This document shows positions 26,958-35,916 of a DNA stretch of 64,000 nt, in pieces. The translations under genes were made by a program, and so were the position numbers. Origin of the DNA: Thaumasiovibrio occultus (GTDB lineage: Bacteria; Pseudomonadota; Gammaproteobacteria; Enterobacterales; Vibrionaceae); contig AP023053.1 of assembly GCA_019703815.1 (NCBI GenBank), forward strand, positions 606,995 through 670,994. Reading direction: 5' to 3'. Under the pieces are notes generated by a model, which was not told the origin of the DNA, did no database searches, and saw only the letters and a program-made list of their open reading frames with translations. Each line of letters starts with the position of its first letter. Within the stretch, counting starts at the first letter, position 1.

Positions 26958-28026
26958 AGGTTACTCCAGAGTTTTATATTATTACTGATAGCTATTTTAT
27001 TTAAATACCCCGCCCTTCCCGACGGTAAAACTTCCCGGGCGAGTTATAATTTCCACAACCATGATTTCAACAAATTTTCCACCCTTGAAAGTAACGAGTG
27101 TGGATTAATATACAAACATTAACGTTTAGCTTGTTAAACATATTTAAAACATATCGGTGATATTGAGCAATATTTGTTCGGTCTGATTAATTTATAGATA
27201 TTGCCTTTCTTTTTGTTGTGCAAGATTAGCAATGCAGAATTGCCACTGAAAATGAGCGTATTATTTTTCCTGTTGCATTCTCTGTTTGTGTTGTTGTTGC
27301 CTTGTTTTAATGATGCTAATCGTCTTGTTCTGTCGCTCAGTGATGATCACTTCACTCATGCGGTGTAATTGGTTGACAGTGAATTCTTTGCATTTGGCGA
27401 GCACGCTACATCAGACTAAGATCCGATGAAGTAAATGACGGGTTGCCAATGTGTAGGGAATGGATTACTAAGATAATAAAAGTGATGTAGATAGAACGGT
27501 TGTTGAAAATAACGACGGCTTACTCGATGTGTTCGCTACATTATTTGACGAAAGATTGATACGTTATTTAATAATCAACCAGTTTCATTTTGTTATTGTG
27601 TGACTTTATTATTGCTTAGTTTTCTCAGATCCTAAGAAATTTTAATAATTGATGCTTCCACTAACGCAAACGAATAGCATCGGTGGAGTGATAAATACAC
27701 CTCTAAACATCTGTTTTTTTATACTGGTGTGTCTGCATGAGTGTCTAATCTTTTTCTACCGTCATCTCAATCCCATCTTTTATCGCACAAAAATCGATAC
27801 CCTAAGTGCGCTTTTGCCAATTTACCCATCATGAAAAGCGCAGGAAAATAGAGAAGCATAAAGTAAGTCGGCAAGACACCGTAGCTGCACGCCCACTTTA
27901 CATCGCGCGCGTACGTTCCCAATGTGTACTTTTCTCCAGTCTTGCCTAGCTACTCAGCAACACTACTTTCAGGCTCTCAACGCCACATACTTGAAATAGG
28001 GACTGATGCTTAGTGTAATTTTGATG
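26958..28026. other. 1.07-kb AT-rich intergenic region
   Basis: No convincing gene on either strand; the open frame at 27649-27834 has no SD or likeness. It holds the FNR-like site 27157-27170 (GTGAT-ATTG-AGCAA, eight of ten) and a palindrome AGTGAT-G-ATCACT near 27339-27351. Unusually long for this window; it could hide an sRNA or a decayed gene. Confidence 0.5.
27157..27170. promoter_or_regulatory. Weak FNR/CRP-like site upstream of dcuC
   Basis: GTGAT-N4-AGCAA, eight of ten matches to the FNR box, about 200 bp before the dcuC start. Context supports it (dcuC is FNR-activated in E. coli) but such matches occur by chance about 27 times in 64 kb by my estimate. Confidence 0.3.
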
Positions 28027-28464
28027 TTATTGACCACGTTTTTTTTCTAAGTTGGCTGCCAGCTGGCTTGTGACACTGGCAAATACTCCCAGTTGCTCGT
28101 CAGAAACCTCAAGGGTCATTTGACGATGAAGGTTGGCTTCGATACTGCGGAGCTGCTCTAACACCGCGTCGCCTTTTGCGGTTGGCTGCAAGCATTGGCT
28201 ACGTTTATCGTTGGGATTTGGCCTTTTTCCAATAAACCCCTCATCAAGCAGCGTTTTCATTAAGCGGGTGATTTGTGCCTTATCGCGGGCGAGATGTGAA
28301 GCGACGTCAACAGCTGTGCAATCCGGTTGTTTGGTAATGATCTTGAGCACGCGTACATGCATCGGCGTTAGACTCAGTTGCAGCTGTTCTACTTCATCAT
28401 GTAAACGGCGTTTAAATAAGTGAACGAGATGGAATAGGCGGTCGAAGGCAGGGGTATCACGCAT
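28027..28464 (-). CDS. MarR family transcription regulator
   Basis: 145 aa winged-helix dimeric repressor. HTH at about residues 48-75 (TAVDVASHLARDKAQITRLMKTLLDEGFI), wing NPNDKRSQCLQPTAKGDAV. I use ATG 28464 (MRDTPAFDRLFHLVHLF) because it begins the family fold. The longer frame runs through the operators. Divergent from the DUF3861 gene; two operator copies lie between, so it likely controls itself and that gene. The ligand is unknown. Confidence 0.88.
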   Translation of the reverse strand: MRDTPAFDRLFHLVHLFKRRLHDEVEQLQLSLTPMHVRVLKIITKQPDCTAVDVASHLARDKAQITRLMKTLLDEGFIGKRPNPNDKRSQCLQPTAKGDAVLEQLRSIEANLHRQMTLEVSDEQLGVFASVTSQLAANLEKKRGQ

Positions 28465-28485
28465 GTTAATCTCACTTTGAATGTA

Positions 28486-28527
28486 GTTGACTTTATCAAT
28501 CATATCGATGTAGTTGATATTATCAAC
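28486..28527. promoter_or_regulatory. Two copies of a MarR-type operator
   Basis: GTTGATA-T-TATCAAC at 28513-28527 is a perfect 15-mer palindrome; GTTGACT-T-TATCAAT at 28486-28500 is a degenerate copy starting 27 bp away. Both lie in the divergent MarR/DUF3861 space. Confidence 0.7.
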
Positions 28528-28621
28528 AATGATGACGTTTATATCAAGAGACTTGCTGCAACAAGATGACGGATATAACGGCATGTGGCAAAACCAAACA
28601 CTGAGATGTCAGGAGAAAATC

Positions 28622-28909
28622 ATGGCGAAAGAGCACAGTTACCGCATCACCATTGAAGAAATCGAACCAACTGAAGCCCCACGACGCTTACAGTTTGAGA
28701 TCAAAGACAGAGAAGATATGTTGTCTGTTGTGGAGAAGATCCAGCAGGGTAGCGGCCTTGATAATTCGACCGCCACGCGTCTAGGTGTCGGGCTGCGACT
28801 TTTAGGCCCGACCATGATGGAAAACCGCAAGCATCCATTCTTTTCTGAATTCATGCCTCATTTTAAGAGCTTTATGATCAAGCTAAAGGCGACAGTCAAA
28901 GGAAAGTAA
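28622..28909 (+). CDS. DUF3861 family protein
   Basis: 95 aa, soluble, starting MAKEHSYRITIEEIEPTEAP. The pattern H-x-Y-x-I-x-V/I-E near the start and the following LQFEIKDREDMLSVVEKIQQ fit DUF3861. SD AGGAG six bases before the ATG at 28622. Its only neighbour in regulation is the divergent MarR gene. Unknown function; often next to MarR or stress genes. Confidence 0.75.
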   Translation: MAKEHSYRITIEEIEPTEAPRRLQFEIKDREDMLSVVEKIQQGSGLDNSTATRLGVGLRLLGPTMMENRKHPFFSEFMPHFKSFMIKLKATVKGK

Positions 28910-29147
28910 CCGATACAGCGTTACTGTCAAATTAGTCAAATGATATTCGAGATAAGTGATTGAATATGCTGACTGATATGAAATTTCTCGGGTGAGTATC
29001 GACAGCAGTGAATAGAAATTGGATTTTATTCACTGCCCGTTTCGTGACTAGGGTTTGGCAAAAGCAGCCTCAAACGCAGTAGCCAATACACGCCAAACTC
29101 GGATTAACTAAGGCAGTAATCGATATGGGAAAATGACACCTTGATGC

Positions 29148-29699
29148 TTAATAACGGAATCCTAGGCTCACACCCACGTGTTCACTGACTGTTCGATAGC
29201 TTACGCCAACCACCAAGTTTTTGATGATTAAGTTGTAACTAATCTGTGCGCCAAATTCGGCAGAATAATCGTTCTCGTGGACCCGAAATGGGTCTTCGAT
29301 ATCCGGGTGTTTCAGTGAGTAGTTAGTCCACGACTCGATAAAAGCGATGTCACCCGCCACGCCAAAGGTGGATTTAACGTGTTGGCCATGATCAATCGTG
29401 TAATTTGGGCCTGCGTAAAGGTTAAACACGGCGGTTTCGCCCGAATTGATGAACGTCTTTTCTTGATCCGGGTGCCACACGGCATCGTCAATATGCTCGC
29501 CTTTGGCTGTGTCATTGCCAACGTAGCCGCCAAAACCGAAGTACCAACCAAAGCCGGGTGCGACGCTGCCGCCTTCAAATCCGATATGGCCCTCGAAGTC
29601 GCTGCCTAACGTTAAATACTCGTTGTTGTATTTTGCTAGTGCTTGAAGGGGCGTCCCCGTGAACAATAGCACTAGTAAAGTGATGATAAGCGTCTTCAC
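29148..29699 (-). CDS. Small outer membrane beta-barrel protein, unknown
   Basis: 183 aa. Signal peptide MKTLIITLLVLLFTGTPLQALA; then alternating aromatic/polar strands with Gly-rich turns (SVAPGFGWYFGFGGYVG) and a last strand VGVSYRTVSEHVGVSLGFRY ending in Tyr, the barrel assembly signal. Size suggests eight strands. Follows the secreted protein gene after 9 nt on the same strand. Confidence 0.65.
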   Translation of the reverse strand: MKTLIITLLVLLFTGTPLQALAKYNNEYLTLGSDFEGHIGFEGGSVAPGFGWYFGFGGYVGNDTAKGEHIDDAVWHPDQEKTFINSGETAVFNLYAGPNYTIDHGQHVKSTFGVAGDIAFIESWTNYSLKHPDIEDPFRVHENDYSAEFGAQISYNLIIKNLVVGVSYRTVSEHVGVSLGFRY

Positions 29700-29708
29700 G
29701 ATAACTCC

Positions 29709-30011
29709 TTAATTAACCCAATAGTTCAACACGCGTTCACAGGTTTCAGCTGACCAGATCCTTTTATCGACTTTGTTAAAGTTGCCTTTACTGAACATGT
29801 CGAACGTAGAATAGTAGGGAACATATTCATGGCCGTAGACATCTTCTGCTGCTTCTATCCAATGCCAGCGTTCTTCATTATTGATGTGTCCGTTGAGCTG
29901 ACAGTAAAGCGAGTCAATCAAGACGATTTTGATCTCTTTCTCCTCTGTATCCGTCATCGCGGCAGCATTCGTTGAAATGGCTAGCAGCGCGATAAAAATT
30001 CGCCTCTTCAT
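29709..30011 (-). CDS. Small secreted protein, unknown
   Basis: 100 aa. Signal peptide MKRRIFIALLAISTNAAAM; mature part acidic with two Cys (SLYCQLNG and AETCERVL), which may pair in the periplasm. AAGGAT lies five to six bases before the ATG. Same operon as the small barrel gene. An FNR-like box sits 101 bp upstream of the start. Confidence 0.6.
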   Translation of the reverse strand: MKRRIFIALLAISTNAAAMTDTEEKEIKIVLIDSLYCQLNGHINNEERWHWIEAAEDVYGHEYVPYYSTFDMFSKGNFNKVDKRIWSAETCERVLNYWVN

Positions 30012-30111
30012 TATCTATCCTTTTGAATCAAATGTTATCGATGTTGAGCGAAGTTGCTCGCCCTTAATGCGTTCTATTGCCCAATATTATTGAGAGGTCC
30101 CTCTTCGATAA

Positions 30112-30125
30112 ATGATTTTAATCAA
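30112..30125. promoter_or_regulatory. FNR-like box upstream of the secreted/barrel pair
   Basis: ATGAT-TTTA-ATCAA, nine of ten to the FNR consensus, 101 bp before the ATG at 30011. About two such matches are expected by chance in 64 kb, so context must decide. Confidence 0.4.
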
Positions 30126-30247
30126 TCCGATAAGTGTCTGTGGTTATATCTGCGCACTGTTCAGAGTTTGTTCAATTTGAACGGCGGTATGCGTGCGTGA
30201 AAAAGCGCTATTTGAGAATTTTAACTAGATAGGAGCAGGCAAATAAA

Positions 30248-30272
30248 AACCCGAGCGAAGATGCTCGGGTTT
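30248..30272 (-). terminator. Terminator of the M32 carboxypeptidase gene
   Basis: Nine-bp stem AACCCGAGC / GCTCGGGTT, loop GAAGAT, with A-rich left flank giving a T-run on the minus strand. Confidence 0.85.
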
Positions 30273-30327
30273 CGTTGCTTTTAGTCTTTATAAGACTAAA
30301 TAAAGGCGATGTGTGATGTATTCGTGC

Positions 30328-31809
30328 TTATAGATAACGAGCGCGTAAGTGTTTCTGGAAAAACTCCGGATTCAACGTTTGGCCAGTCGCTTGACTAACC
30401 AGTTCATCGGTTGTTAGCACACTGCCTTTCTGCCAGATGTTTGTACTTAACCAGTTAAAGATCGGCGTGAGATCGCCGCTGCGAATTGCACAATCGACAT
30501 CCACAGTGTTGCGCATCGCCATCATAAATTGCGCGGCATACATTGCACCTAAGGTGTAGCTAGGGAAGTAGCCAAAGGCGCCATCAGTCCAATGGATATC
30601 TTGTATACAGCCATCGCGATAGTTACCCGCCGTACTTAGACCCAGATACGACTGCATCTTGTGATCCCAGAGCTCAGGGACATCAGTTGGTTTGATGGCG
30701 CCGTTGATCAAATCACGTTCAATTTCATAGCGCAGCATCACGTGCGCGGGGTAGGTCAGTTCGTCGGCGTCAACCCGGATAAAGCCTTTTTCTACTCTGG
30801 TGTAAAGGTTAAGCAGGTTGGTCTGACTAAATTGGGCTTGATCGAGCGCTGGGAAGTGCTTTTGTGTTAACTGACTCAAATGCTCAATGAACGGCGCGCT
30901 GCGGCCAACCTGCATTTCAAAAAACAGCGACTGTGATTCATGGATCCCCATCGAACGTGCTTCGCCAACCGGTAAGCCAGCGTATTGAGAGAGCAGACCT
31001 TGCTCGTATCGTGCATGGCCAGTCTCGTGCACGATACCCATCAACGATTGAACAAACTCATGTTCGTTATAGCGTGTGGTTATGCGCACATCTTGCGGCA
31101 CGCCGCCACAGAATGGGTGGATACTTTCGTCTAAGCGGCCATGGTCGAAATCGAACTGCAACAACTTCATCACTTCCAGACCTAACGCTTTTTGCGCTTG
31201 GGTCGAGTAGTGCTCTGCCGGTGTAATAAGCGCCTGTTGTTTTTGCTTTTCGATCACCTCGTCAACGAGCGACGGCAACCAGGTTTTAAGATTGCTAAAC
31301 ACGACATCCAAGGTTTCACTTTTCATCCCTGGCTCGTAGATATCAACCATGGCATCGTAAGGCGATGTGCCGGTAGCATCGGCGCGGATCGCGGCTTCTT
31401 CTCGTGACAATGTCACTACTTCTTGCCAGTTGCTGACGAATCCGTCCCAGTTGTTGTCTTTGCGCTGTTGACGCCATGCATGTTCACACTTAGAACCGGC
31501 GATCGATTTTGCTTCAACTAACGATTCAGGCAATAGATTGGCGCTGTACCAACTGCGTTTCATTTCGCGCAGCGCTGCCATTTCGTCACTGGTTTTGACT
31601 TCTGATTGCGCTTCATTCAGCCAATCCGAAAGTTGTGGCTGGGTAAGTAAGCCATGAATATGGACGGAGAGCTCGGCCATTGCTTCAGAGCGGGCATCGT
31701 TGCCACCTGATGGCATAACTGCCGCCTGATCCCAATGGCAAATAGCCGCAAGGTGATTGAACTTAGCGATCTTCTTAAAATGGTTAACCAGTAGGTTGTA
31801 GTGCTTCAT
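30328..31809 (-). CDS. Thermostable carboxypeptidase 1 (M32 family)
   Basis: 493 aa cytoplasmic zinc carboxypeptidase. Zinc motif HETGH (MGIVHETGHARYEQGL) with the downstream ESQSLFFEMQVGRS Glu ligand and DELTYPAHVMLRYEIE, all signature blocks of M32. Length is the family norm. Start at ATG 31809 (MKHYNLLVNHFKKI); a TTG two codons earlier sits closer to AAGGA and could be used. Role is general peptide recycling. Confidence 0.95.
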   Translation of the reverse strand: MKHYNLLVNHFKKIAKFNHLAAICHWDQAAVMPSGGNDARSEAMAELSVHIHGLLTQPQLSDWLNEAQSEVKTSDEMAALREMKRSWYSANLLPESLVEAKSIAGSKCEHAWRQQRKDNNWDGFVSNWQEVVTLSREEAAIRADATGTSPYDAMVDIYEPGMKSETLDVVFSNLKTWLPSLVDEVIEKQKQQALITPAEHYSTQAQKALGLEVMKLLQFDFDHGRLDESIHPFCGGVPQDVRITTRYNEHEFVQSLMGIVHETGHARYEQGLLSQYAGLPVGEARSMGIHESQSLFFEMQVGRSAPFIEHLSQLTQKHFPALDQAQFSQTNLLNLYTRVEKGFIRVDADELTYPAHVMLRYEIERDLINGAIKPTDVPELWDHKMQSYLGLSTAGNYRDGCIQDIHWTDGAFGYFPSYTLGAMYAAQFMMAMRNTVDVDCAIRSGDLTPIFNWLSTNIWQKGSVLTTDELVSQATGQTLNPEFFQKHLRARYL

Positions 31810-32098
31810 ATTCAAGGCATTCCTTTAGTCTAAGTCTTTTTATCTTACCTGAATTTGGTGTATACCGCCGAGTGTTGTACACGGAGTCGATAACGAAATG
31901 GCGATAAAATGCTAACGTATAGTGACAGTGTGACGTTTGTAGGCTGAAAATAGGTGATAGCTACGAATTGCAGACAAGATTTTAGGCTTTGCAAGGATTA
32001 AATGGCGTCTTGAGTTTCCACTTAACAACAAAATCCGTATAATCCACATCCCAAAATGGACGCTACCTGTCCATAGGTCGTAGCACAGAGAAACGGTA

Positions 32099-32992
32099 AT
32101 GACGCAACAAGATAACCGCAAAGAGACTTTAGAGTACAACAAACTACAAAAACGCCTTCGCCGTAATGTCGGCAACGCGATCACCCAATACAACATGATT
32201 GAAGAAAATGATGTTGTGATGGCGTGCATCAGTGGTGGTAAAGACTCGTTTGCGATGCTCGATATCTTGTTGAGCTTGCAAAAGTCTGCGCCAATCAAAT
32301 TCGATGTGGTTGCGGTCAACCTTGATCAGAAACAACCGGGTTTCCCTGATCACATCTTGCCAGAGTATTTCCAGTCGCTGAATATTCCTTACTACATCAT
32401 CGACAAAGATACGTACTCCGTTGTTAAAGACAAGATCCCAGAAGGCAAAACCACCTGTGGTTTATGTTCACGTCTTCGTCGCGGCACTTTATATGCGTTT
32501 GCCGAAAAGATTGGTGCGACCAAAATTGCACTAGGCCACCACATGGACGACATCGTAGAGACCTTGTTCCTCAACATGTTCCACGGCGCACGCCTAAAAG
32601 CGATGCCGCCGAAATTGCGTTCAGATGATGGTCGTAACGTGGTGATCCGCCCGCTAACGTATTGCCGAGAAGACGATCTGATCCGCTTCGCAGAGCACAA
32701 AGATTTCCCAATCATTCCGTGTAACCTGTGCGGTTCGCAAGAGAACCTGCAGCGTCAAGCGATCAAAGCGATGTTGACGGAGTGGGACAAACGTAATCCG
32801 GGACGTGTAGAGAGCATCTTTAAATCGATTCAGAATGTGAGCCCAAGTCAGCTTGCTGATCGCAACTTGTTTAACTTCATCGATTTACCACTAGATCGTG
32901 AAGGCGAGAAAGAAGAATACGCGTTCTCAGAAGCGGAAGTGTCATCAACGAATATCGACGACTCGATGTTTATTGACGTGACGAACGTTTAA
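32099..32992 (+). CDS. ttcA: tRNA 2-thiocytidine biosynthesis protein
   Basis: 297 aa. Makes s2C at tRNA position 32 using ATP and a 4Fe-4S cluster. PP-loop [14 protein letters not shown]; cluster cysteines in [12 protein letters not shown] and the later PCNLCGSQ; also [13 protein letters not shown]. Start ATG 32099. Own terminator at 33005-33038. In V. cholerae it lies near uspE/fnr as I recall; here it is 27 kb away, a rearrangement relative to that order. Confidence 0.96.
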   Translation: MTQQDNRKETLEYNKLQKRLRRNVGNAITQYNMIEENDVVMACISGGKDSFAMLDILLSLQKSAPIKFDVVAVNLDQKQPGFPDHILPEYFQSLNIPYYIIDKDTYSVVKDKIPEGKTTCGLCSRLRRGTLYAFAEKIGATKIALGHHMDDIVETLFLNMFHGARLKAMPPKLRSDDGRNVVIRPLTYCREDDLIRFAEHKDFPIIPCNLCGSQENLQRQAIKAMLTEWDKRNPGRVESIFKSIQNVSPSQLADRNLFNFIDLPLDREGEKEEYAFSEAEVSSTNIDDSMFIDVTNV

Positions 32993-33004
32993 GTAACGTA
33001 TTGA

Positions 33005-33038
33005 AAAACAAAGCCCGCATCAAGCGGGCTTTTTTGTG
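33005..33038. terminator. ttcA terminator, copy 1 of a duplicated element
   Basis: Stem AAGCCCGC / GCGGGCTT, loop ATCAA, then TTTT. The 34 bases from 33005 are identical to those from 33605. Confidence 0.9.
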
Positions 33039-33267
33039 GCTTAGGGCGTATTGACCATTTCGTTAAAGTGACTCTTACGTATAATCTTATATTTGCCATT
33101 CAGCTATAGAGATACTAAATTCCCAAATGGATTGTTATTGAGTTTGCCGCTTCGGTGTTACAAGTAATAATGTGCTATATCTCCATTGAGTAACAATATG
33201 CAATGCATTCAATTTAATATTGGTTAAGATGCTTCGGATTTTAATAATTAATATACAAGGTATGTAA

Positions 33268-33591
33268 ATGAAGAAGTATTTGGCTCTTTGCGGCGTTTTG
33301 CTACTGTCGGGTTGTAGTGTTATCGATAACTCTACTCGAGACGATTCAAGTATTCAGCAAAAAGCAGCGTTTGCGCTAGGCACAAGTGCAGACAAGATCA
33401 CCATCGAAAATCGTTCTGCCGATTTTATGAAGGTAAGTTTTGACGCAATTTATGATGGCCGTCGTTTTCAGTGTTACTACACTGGTGGTCTTATCGTAAC
33501 GAGTGACGCGCTTTGCTCGCCAACAGACGGTGAAGGTATGCCTGCAGGGAGAAACTGTAACGCATTACTAAAAGCAGCTAACCAGTGTTAA
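33268..33591 (+). CDS. Small lipoprotein, unknown
   Basis: 107 aa. Lipobox LLLSGC with Cys at about residue 16; MKKYLALCGVLLLSGCSVID. The mature part has four further Cys (FQCYY, ALCSP, RNCNA, NQC) that could pair in the periplasm. SD ACAAGGTATG. Sits alone between two identical terminators 600 bp apart. No family recognised. Confidence 0.65.
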   Translation: MKKYLALCGVLLLSGCSVIDNSTRDDSSIQQKAAFALGTSADKITIENRSADFMKVSFDAIYDGRRFQCYYTGGLIVTSDALCSPTDGEGMPAGRNCNALLKAANQC

Positions 33592-33604
33592 TTTTCTGCG
33601 CAAT

Positions 33605-33638
33605 AAAACAAAGCCCGCATCAAGCGGGCTTTTTTGTG
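33605..33638. terminator. Terminator copy 2, shared by convergent genes
   Basis: Same stem and flanks as 33005-33038. Serves the lipoprotein gene on + and the gene ending at 33662 on -. Confidence 0.9.
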
Positions 33639-33661
33639 TTTGAATATTCGAGTAAACAGCA

Positions 33662-34087
33662 TTAATGGGCAAAAATGGGGTGCTGATCGATATGAGCAAA
33701 AATTTCCGATGCCATCTCAATGCATTCATCCAGCATCGACTCATCACGCTTTGTCAGCACGTAGGTCTTTTTGTTTACCGCAACGACGGATAGATAATGC
33801 TCAGCAATCGCAGCTAGGGTAGCAAGATGATTGTTGGTTTCGACATCTGGATCAGAAAGATGGTCGTTGACCTGAGTGCAAATGCAGTAAAGCGCAATCA
33901 TCACTGGATGTGGTGCACCGTCAGCATGATCAAAGACTTTAGGGTTTGCATCCCAACCTTCAGTAATAACCGAGGTTGCGGTCTTTGTTGCATCATCTTC
34001 GTTGTAGTAGTGTTGCCCCTTTAACTTACTGCGAATTAATTCAACAGCTTCTAACTTTTTGTTTTTGTTTACAATCCATTTGAGCAT
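33662..34087 (-). CDS. Hypothetical cytoplasmic protein
   Basis: 141 aa, no signal peptide or membrane segment, acidic and mostly helical by eye (LATLAAIAEHYLSVVAVN, LDECIEMASEIFAHI). Strong SD AGGAGG nine bases before the ATG. The palindrome at 34143-34158 is 56 bp upstream. No family recognised. Confidence 0.6.
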   Translation of the reverse strand: MLKWIVNKNKKLEAVELIRSKLKGQHYYNEDDATKTATSVITEGWDANPKVFDHADGAPHPVMIALYCICTQVNDHLSDPDVETNNHLATLAAIAEHYLSVVAVNKKTYVLTKRDESMLDECIEMASEIFAHIDQHPIFAH

Positions 34088-34142
34088 ATAAACTACCTCC
34101 TATTTAATCTTATCACTGGCCTGTGACACTGTAAGGAACAGC

Positions 34143-34158
34143 GTCGCAAGTTTGCGAC
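34143..34158. promoter_or_regulatory. Perfect 16-bp palindrome upstream of the 141-aa gene
   Basis: GTCGCAA-GT-TTGCGAC, seven-bp arms, GC-rich within AT-rich surroundings. Operator-like; no T-run, so not a terminator. Confidence 0.45.
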
Positions 34159-34255
34159 AAAGTAGAGAGTTTAAAATGACTTGTAACACTTTGTTTCATC
34201 ACTATCGAGCTTGGCGCCGCGCAGCCATGCTTCAAACTTCTAATCGCGCTGTCAG

Positions 34256-35104
34256 TTAGGGCGTAGTCCATCGATGAATGGCTTCAATACCCGCGTGAAT
34301 ACCGAGTTGATAAGCCTCTTGTAGAGGAAGTGGCGATCGGCTTAATCGCTTAAGCTTAAACGAGTCGGGCGGGCATATCTCGATGATCTCGATACCGGTT
34401 GGGGGATGACGAATAAGATCTATCGCCTGATTATAACGCTCGTGACGGGTTAGCATCGGTTGGATCAATGCCGGGGTTTCGTGCAGCAAGGCTCTGAGCA
34501 TCGGCGACAATCGCGGCGCAGATTTACGGTATTGTGCTGGTCGGCTGCGTAACACCATGATTTTCTTTGCGCCTCGTCGAATAGCTTCCGCGACAGGTAT
34601 CGCATCACTCACGCCACCATCGACATAACACGCGTTGTTGAGGGTAACACCGTTGCGATAAAGAATCGGTAGGGCACTGCTGGCTTTCATGGTTTCGGCC
34701 AATAATTCGACCGATGGTGTATGATATTCTGCTTGTCCCGTGTCTCTGTGTGTCACACCGAGGAAAAAAGGGCGCTTGTCGGCCGCTAACGTGGCTTTGT
34801 CGATCCCTAGTTCGTTGAGTGTAATATTCCACATCCAATCTAAATTGAGAATATCCCCGCCACGAAACCATTGTCCAGGACAGATAAACTCCGCTCTTAA
34901 GCTGTAATCGAGATAGATTTTTAGGTTACGTTTTGGCATCTTCGCTAAATACGCGGCCAGATTGCTTGCGCCAGCGGACACGCCCCAGAAACTATCAAAC
35001 GGCGAAAAGTCCGCTGCGAGAAAATGATCAAGGATCCCGCAAGAAAATACACCGCGCATCGCGCCGCCTTCAACGACTAACGCGTTAGGTCCGATTCTTT
35101 CCAT
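34256..35104 (-). CDS. Patatin-like phospholipase (YjjU type)
   Basis: 282 aa. Oxyanion loop VVEGGAMRGVFSCG, nucleophile Ser in WGVSAGASN (GxSxG), catalytic Asp in YVDGGVSDAIPV. No signal peptide, so cytoplasmic or membrane-associated lipase/acyl hydrolase. Shorter than E. coli YjjU but same order of motifs. Single gene with no clear SD. Confidence 0.88.
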   Translation of the reverse strand: MERIGPNALVVEGGAMRGVFSCGILDHFLAADFSPFDSFWGVSAGASNLAAYLAKMPKRNLKIYLDYSLRAEFICPGQWFRGGDILNLDWMWNITLNELGIDKATLAADKRPFFLGVTHRDTGQAEYHTPSVELLAETMKASSALPILYRNGVTLNNACYVDGGVSDAIPVAEAIRRGAKKIMVLRSRPAQYRKSAPRLSPMLRALLHETPALIQPMLTRHERYNQAIDLIRHPPTGIEIIEICPPDSFKLKRLSRSPLPLQEAYQLGIHAGIEAIHRWTTP

Positions 35105-35328
35105 TAGTGCGAACTACTTAAACAAACTGTTAAATCAGTTGGTTAGATTAGCCTAAGTGGAGTTGGAGCGACAATCTTTTATTGATAAAGGTAATCGCAG
35201 CGTATGATCAAAAGCTGCGTGTGACGTGGTTAAGTTTCAAACTATGTAAATGTTTTCAATCGCTTAACATAAGGTAACGCAAAGAACGGTACGATAGCGC
35301 GATCATTTCATCAAATGGAGTTTGTAAA

Positions 35329-35916
35329 ATGATAACCCAACGTAGGCTTTTGTTATTGCTCATTCTATTGTTATTGGTTGGTTGCGATGACAAAGCCGAA
35401 GGTACTGAGTCAGCACAGGCTGTGACGCCGCATAAAGCCGAGGTTGAATGCGAATCGGGTAGTGAGGTAATGGGTCCGTTAAGTGTGGTAAAAAATTTGT
35501 TTGAACCACAGTCTGTCCCAGACAAAGACAGTGAAGGATTACCGCCATTGCTGGAGGTGAAGTTGCCGTTAGTTGACGAGTTGGGCGTATACGATACCGC
35601 GGCGGGTCGATTTACGATTGAAATATCAAGCACGCCTAAAGTCTTGCTCGAAGATGTTAAGATTGAGCTCTATAACCAAGACGGCACGTGGGACGTGACA
35701 GAGCATTTTACCTATCGCCAGAACAAAGGCCGCCTCAAACTCAAAGCAGAAAAGGAAGCGGAGTTTCAAAGTTACTTAGCCGATGAGCTCAACGAGATTG
35801 CGATCACCGCGTTTGACGGAACGTATTTGCGCACAGCTCAGTTGATATCATTTCGCTATGGAATGAACGATTTTGATAAGCTGGCTAACCTCGACACCGT
35901 AAAGGATTGCGATTAA
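35329..35916 (+). CDS. Hypothetical lipoprotein
   Basis: 195 aa. Lipobox LLLLVGCDD; the Asp-Asp after the Cys would keep it in the inner membrane under the Lol +2 rule known for enterobacteria (less strict in vibrios). The middle (FTIEISSTPKVLLEDVKIELYNQDGTWDV) may form beta sheets. No family recognised. No clear SD: the bases before the ATG read GGAGTTTGTAAA. Confidence 0.6.
   Translation: MITQRRLLLLLILLLLVGCDDKAEGTESAQAVTPHKAEVECESGSEVMGPLSVVKNLFEPQSVPDKDSEGLPPLLEVKLPLVDELGVYDTAAGRFTIEISSTPKVLLEDVKIELYNQDGTWDVTEHFTYRQNKGRLKLKAEKEAEFQSYLADELNEIAITAFDGTYLRTAQLISFRYGMNDFDKLANLDTVKDCD

Noticed and set aside
27649-27834. Possible 61-aa gene in the dcuC-marR gap
   Set aside because: No SD, odd composition, no recognisable likeness.
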